From Phycisphaerae bacterium (GTDB lineage Bacteria > Planctomycetota > Phycisphaerae > Sedimentisphaerales > Anaerobacaceae): 64,000 bases of DNA. The stretch spans positions 1 through 64,000 of the forward strand of contig JADHXR010000003.1 of NCBI GenBank assembly GCA_016782865.1, given 5' to 3'. Positions 62,172 to 64,000 of the stretch are shown here, piece after piece (within the stretch, counting starts at the first letter, position 1; every line of letters begins with the position of its first letter). A program made the position numbers and the translations under genes. The notes beneath the pieces were generated by a model. That model did not search any database. It was not told the origin of the DNA and was given only the letters and a program-made list of their open reading frames with translations.

Positions 62172-62473
62172 GACTATGCTTACCATGTATTACGCAGTGA
62201 CAAACCTCCTTCTAGTGTGCAATAGCAGTTTGAGAGTTACAATTACGCATTTATAACCTAACGAGAGCATGGAGAGCGACAAGGACTAGACGCAGGAAAC
62301 TGGCGACGCAGATGGCAGTTTTGGCTCTCCTGGTCTGTTCCAACGGCGTGACGTTCGGTACAACATATTGAAAGGGAAGAAAATGTTGTGGAAAATGCAA
62401 TGATTGTTACTATAGGTGACTTGAGAACCAATTATGCCATAAGAGTGCACCCGAAAGAGTGAGGAGCCGGGCC
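62172..62473. other. Intergenic region with a possible signal-peptide remnant
   Basis: No complete gene. A short frame at 62312-62371 reads MAVLALLVCSNGVTFG then stops, resembling the signal peptide of a lost secreted protein. Only the sialidase ribosome site is otherwise clear. Confidence 0.35.
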
Positions 62474-63544
62474 ATGAAGAAGTCTGTTGTGTTCTTGTTG
62501 TGTCTCGTCGGCTTGACCGCCTGTGCCGAAAGCTACAATATCGAGACCTACCGAGTGTTTGGCCCTGAACACCCGGGCCAATACAAGCATCCTGCGTCCA
62601 TTACACAACTTGCCAACGGGGACCTTTATATTGCCTACTATGGCGGTTCGAGCGAGTATGGCGACGACACCGCCGTATACGGCTGCCGCCTCACAGTGGG
62701 CGAAACCCAATGGGCTGAACCTAAGGTCATCGCGAATACGCCTGACCGAGGCGAAGGGAATCCCGTAGTCTGGCAGGCGCCCGACGGCCGGGTGTGGCTC
62801 TTCTACGTCAACCGGTATGGCGAAACCTGGTCCAACGCGCGAGTCAAGGGCAAGATTTCTGACGATGGTGCCCAAACCTGGTCGGATTCGTTCATGCTCA
62901 ACTTCGAAGAAGGAACCATGGTTCGGGGCCAGCCCATCGTCCTGAGCAACGGCGACTATCTCCTGCCCATGTACTACGAGACCGGCGGAGACCGGGAGAT
63001 GACGGCGTCCACGACCTGTTCCTACTTCATGCGTTACAACCCGAAGACGAAGGTATGGACCGAAACCAACCGGATCAAATCGCCCATGGGCAATCTGCAA
63101 GCCCAGGTTGTCCAGCTTAGCGACAAGAATCTCATCGCCTATATCCGTCGAGGCGGCGATTTCCTGCCTACCGACCACGGCTACATGTTGCGCTGCGAGT
63201 CCAGGGACGGCGGCTACACGTGGAGTGACGCGGTCGAGACGAAATTCCTCAACCCCAACTCCGCCGTTGATTTCATCAAGCTACGCAACGGCCATCTGCT
63301 GCTGGTCTACAACGATAGCATGAACGATCGCACGCCGCTGACCGTGGCTGTGTCGATGGACGACGACAAGACCTATCCCTATCGGCGCGATATTGCGGGC
63401 GGCGACAATTCCTTCGCCTATCCCTATGCCATTGAGACCCGTGACGGCAAGATCCACATCATCTACACGACGAACAGCCGAACGACCATTATGCATGCCG
63501 CATTCGACGAGTACGCCATCATCGGCTCACCGCCCGAACCGTAG
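62474..63544 (+). CDS. Sialidase-like (BNR-repeat) lipoprotein
   Basis: A 356-residue exo-alpha-sialidase-like six-bladed propeller. The signal peptide ends in lipobox LTAC (Cys17), predicting a lipid-anchored surface protein. Asp-box-like motifs are present (SDDGAQTWSD, SRDGGYTWSD), with ITQLANGDLYIAYYGGSS near the start and LRNGHLLLVYND later. Planctomycete members act on, or bind, sulfated or sialylated glycans; substrate unknown. GAGGAG lies 7 bases before the ATG at 62474, which is chosen over the GTG at 62459. Confidence 0.85.
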   Translation: MKKSVVFLLCLVGLTACAESYNIETYRVFGPEHPGQYKHPASITQLANGDLYIAYYGGSSEYGDDTAVYGCRLTVGETQWAEPKVIANTPDRGEGNPVVWQAPDGRVWLFYVNRYGETWSNARVKGKISDDGAQTWSDSFMLNFEEGTMVRGQPIVLSNGDYLLPMYYETGGDREMTASTTCSYFMRYNPKTKVWTETNRIKSPMGNLQAQVVQLSDKNLIAYIRRGGDFLPTDHGYMLRCESRDGGYTWSDAVETKFLNPNSAVDFIKLRNGHLLLVYNDSMNDRTPLTVAVSMDDDKTYPYRRDIAGGDNSFAYPYAIETRDGKIHIIYTTNSRTTIMHAAFDEYAIIGSPPEP

Positions 63545-63566
63545 TCGACTCTGTGACGTTTTGTGA

Positions 63567-64000
63567 ATGAAGATGATGACCGCGATTGTGACACTCGGAT
63601 TTTGTGTGAGTATGTCGGCCGCAGAAGGCAGACCGTTGGTGGAAAAAACGCTGGTCAGTGAAGGTGAACTGTTTCCCCTGCTTCGTGCCGGACGTCATAT
63701 CACGCGAAGTAAGGCGTTACCACAAAGACGGGATTCACGGTGTTTGTCTGGTATGAGCATCCTTCTCCGATCTCTCCCGATCATGGTCATGGGCACTCGA
63801 TCAGCGCCTTGACCGTGGTACACCCGCTGCAGCCGTCCTAATTCCTCAGTCGTACACGCCGGATATGGATGCGTGTGTTCGCGCACGACAACTTCCAGGT
63901 CGAGTTCTGCGGAGATTCCGCGGGTAGTGAAAGGACAAACGACCATCGTCAAAACGGTGCTGCAGGTTATGTATGAGGCAGGCATCTCCTGACAACCCTG
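63567..64000. other. Decayed coding sequence at window end
   Basis: A frame from ATG 63567 begins with a signal peptide (MKMMTAIVTLGFCVSMSAAE). In another frame at about 63669-63748 the sequence reads NCFPCFVPDVISREVRRYHK then DGIHGVCLV and a stop, a phrase I associate with DUF4838-type secreted proteins. A third short frame near 63919-63993 ends VKTVLQVMYEAGIS. The pieces are out of frame with each other, so this looks like broken genes; it may continue beyond the window. Confidence 0.4.

Overview
The window looks like chromosome of a Planctomycetota bacterium, most likely a Phycisphaerae or Sedimentisphaerales-type organism. This is inferred from gene content, not from a marker search. The supporting signs are an ECF sigma factor overlapping a Ser/Thr kinase with TPRs, a pseudopilin with the H-x9-DG motif, a sigma factor followed by a DUF6768-like membrane protein, and many secreted LamG, dockerin, FG-GAP, CARDB, ThuA, PQQ and sialidase-type proteins. 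No tRNA, rRNA or CRISPR array was seen.

Layout. 0-10 kb: a sigma factor/kinase regulatory pair, two secreted proteins (a PD40/dockerin/LamG protein and a double SnoaL-like protein), a second sigma factor with its DUF6768-like partner (carrying an amber codon near its true start), and a membrane-anchored coiled-coil protein with 117-bp internal repeats. 10-25 kb: a housekeeping and metabolic stretch holding a pseudopilin, a short PheT, a probable 200-nt structured RNA (possibly 6S RNA), glycogen phosphorylase, a PTS IIA protein, an SDR plus polyol dehydrogenase pair, a YchF-like GTPase with glutaminyl cyclase, a siroheme-pathway dehydrogenase, ribosomal protein L21, a D-amino-acid-type transaminase, a double SGNH lipoprotein and a GNAT acetyltransferase.

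25-54 kb: a secretome block. Two giant paralogous exported ankyrin proteins (1774 and 1680 aa) share an N-terminal helical domain. One carries a PL9-like beta-helix, the other an FG-GAP propeller lodged inside a CARDB domain. Next come a small membrane-protein operon (DUF2752), a ThuA protein, a PQQ propeller with a decayed relative beside it, and two large surface proteins built from a recurrent 220-residue module. The latter two share near-identical promoters and terminators. A GH26 remnant, a DUF1566/arylsulfotransferase-like protein and an IS66 remnant close the block.

54-64 kb: a DJ-1/PfpI protein and a Tat-exported Gfo/Idh/MocA oxidoreductase, then an accessory island. The island has two overlapping TIR-domain genes divergent from an orphan beta-class DNA methyltransferase, and a third TIR-like gene with an unrecognised N-terminal domain. 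These are interleaved with broken pieces of two amidohydrolases, a flavodoxin-family gene and an N-terminally truncated ferredoxin protein. The three TIR proteins plus methyltransferase are the best candidate for an undescribed defence or nucleotide-signalling locus. A sialidase-like lipoprotein and decayed sequence end the window.
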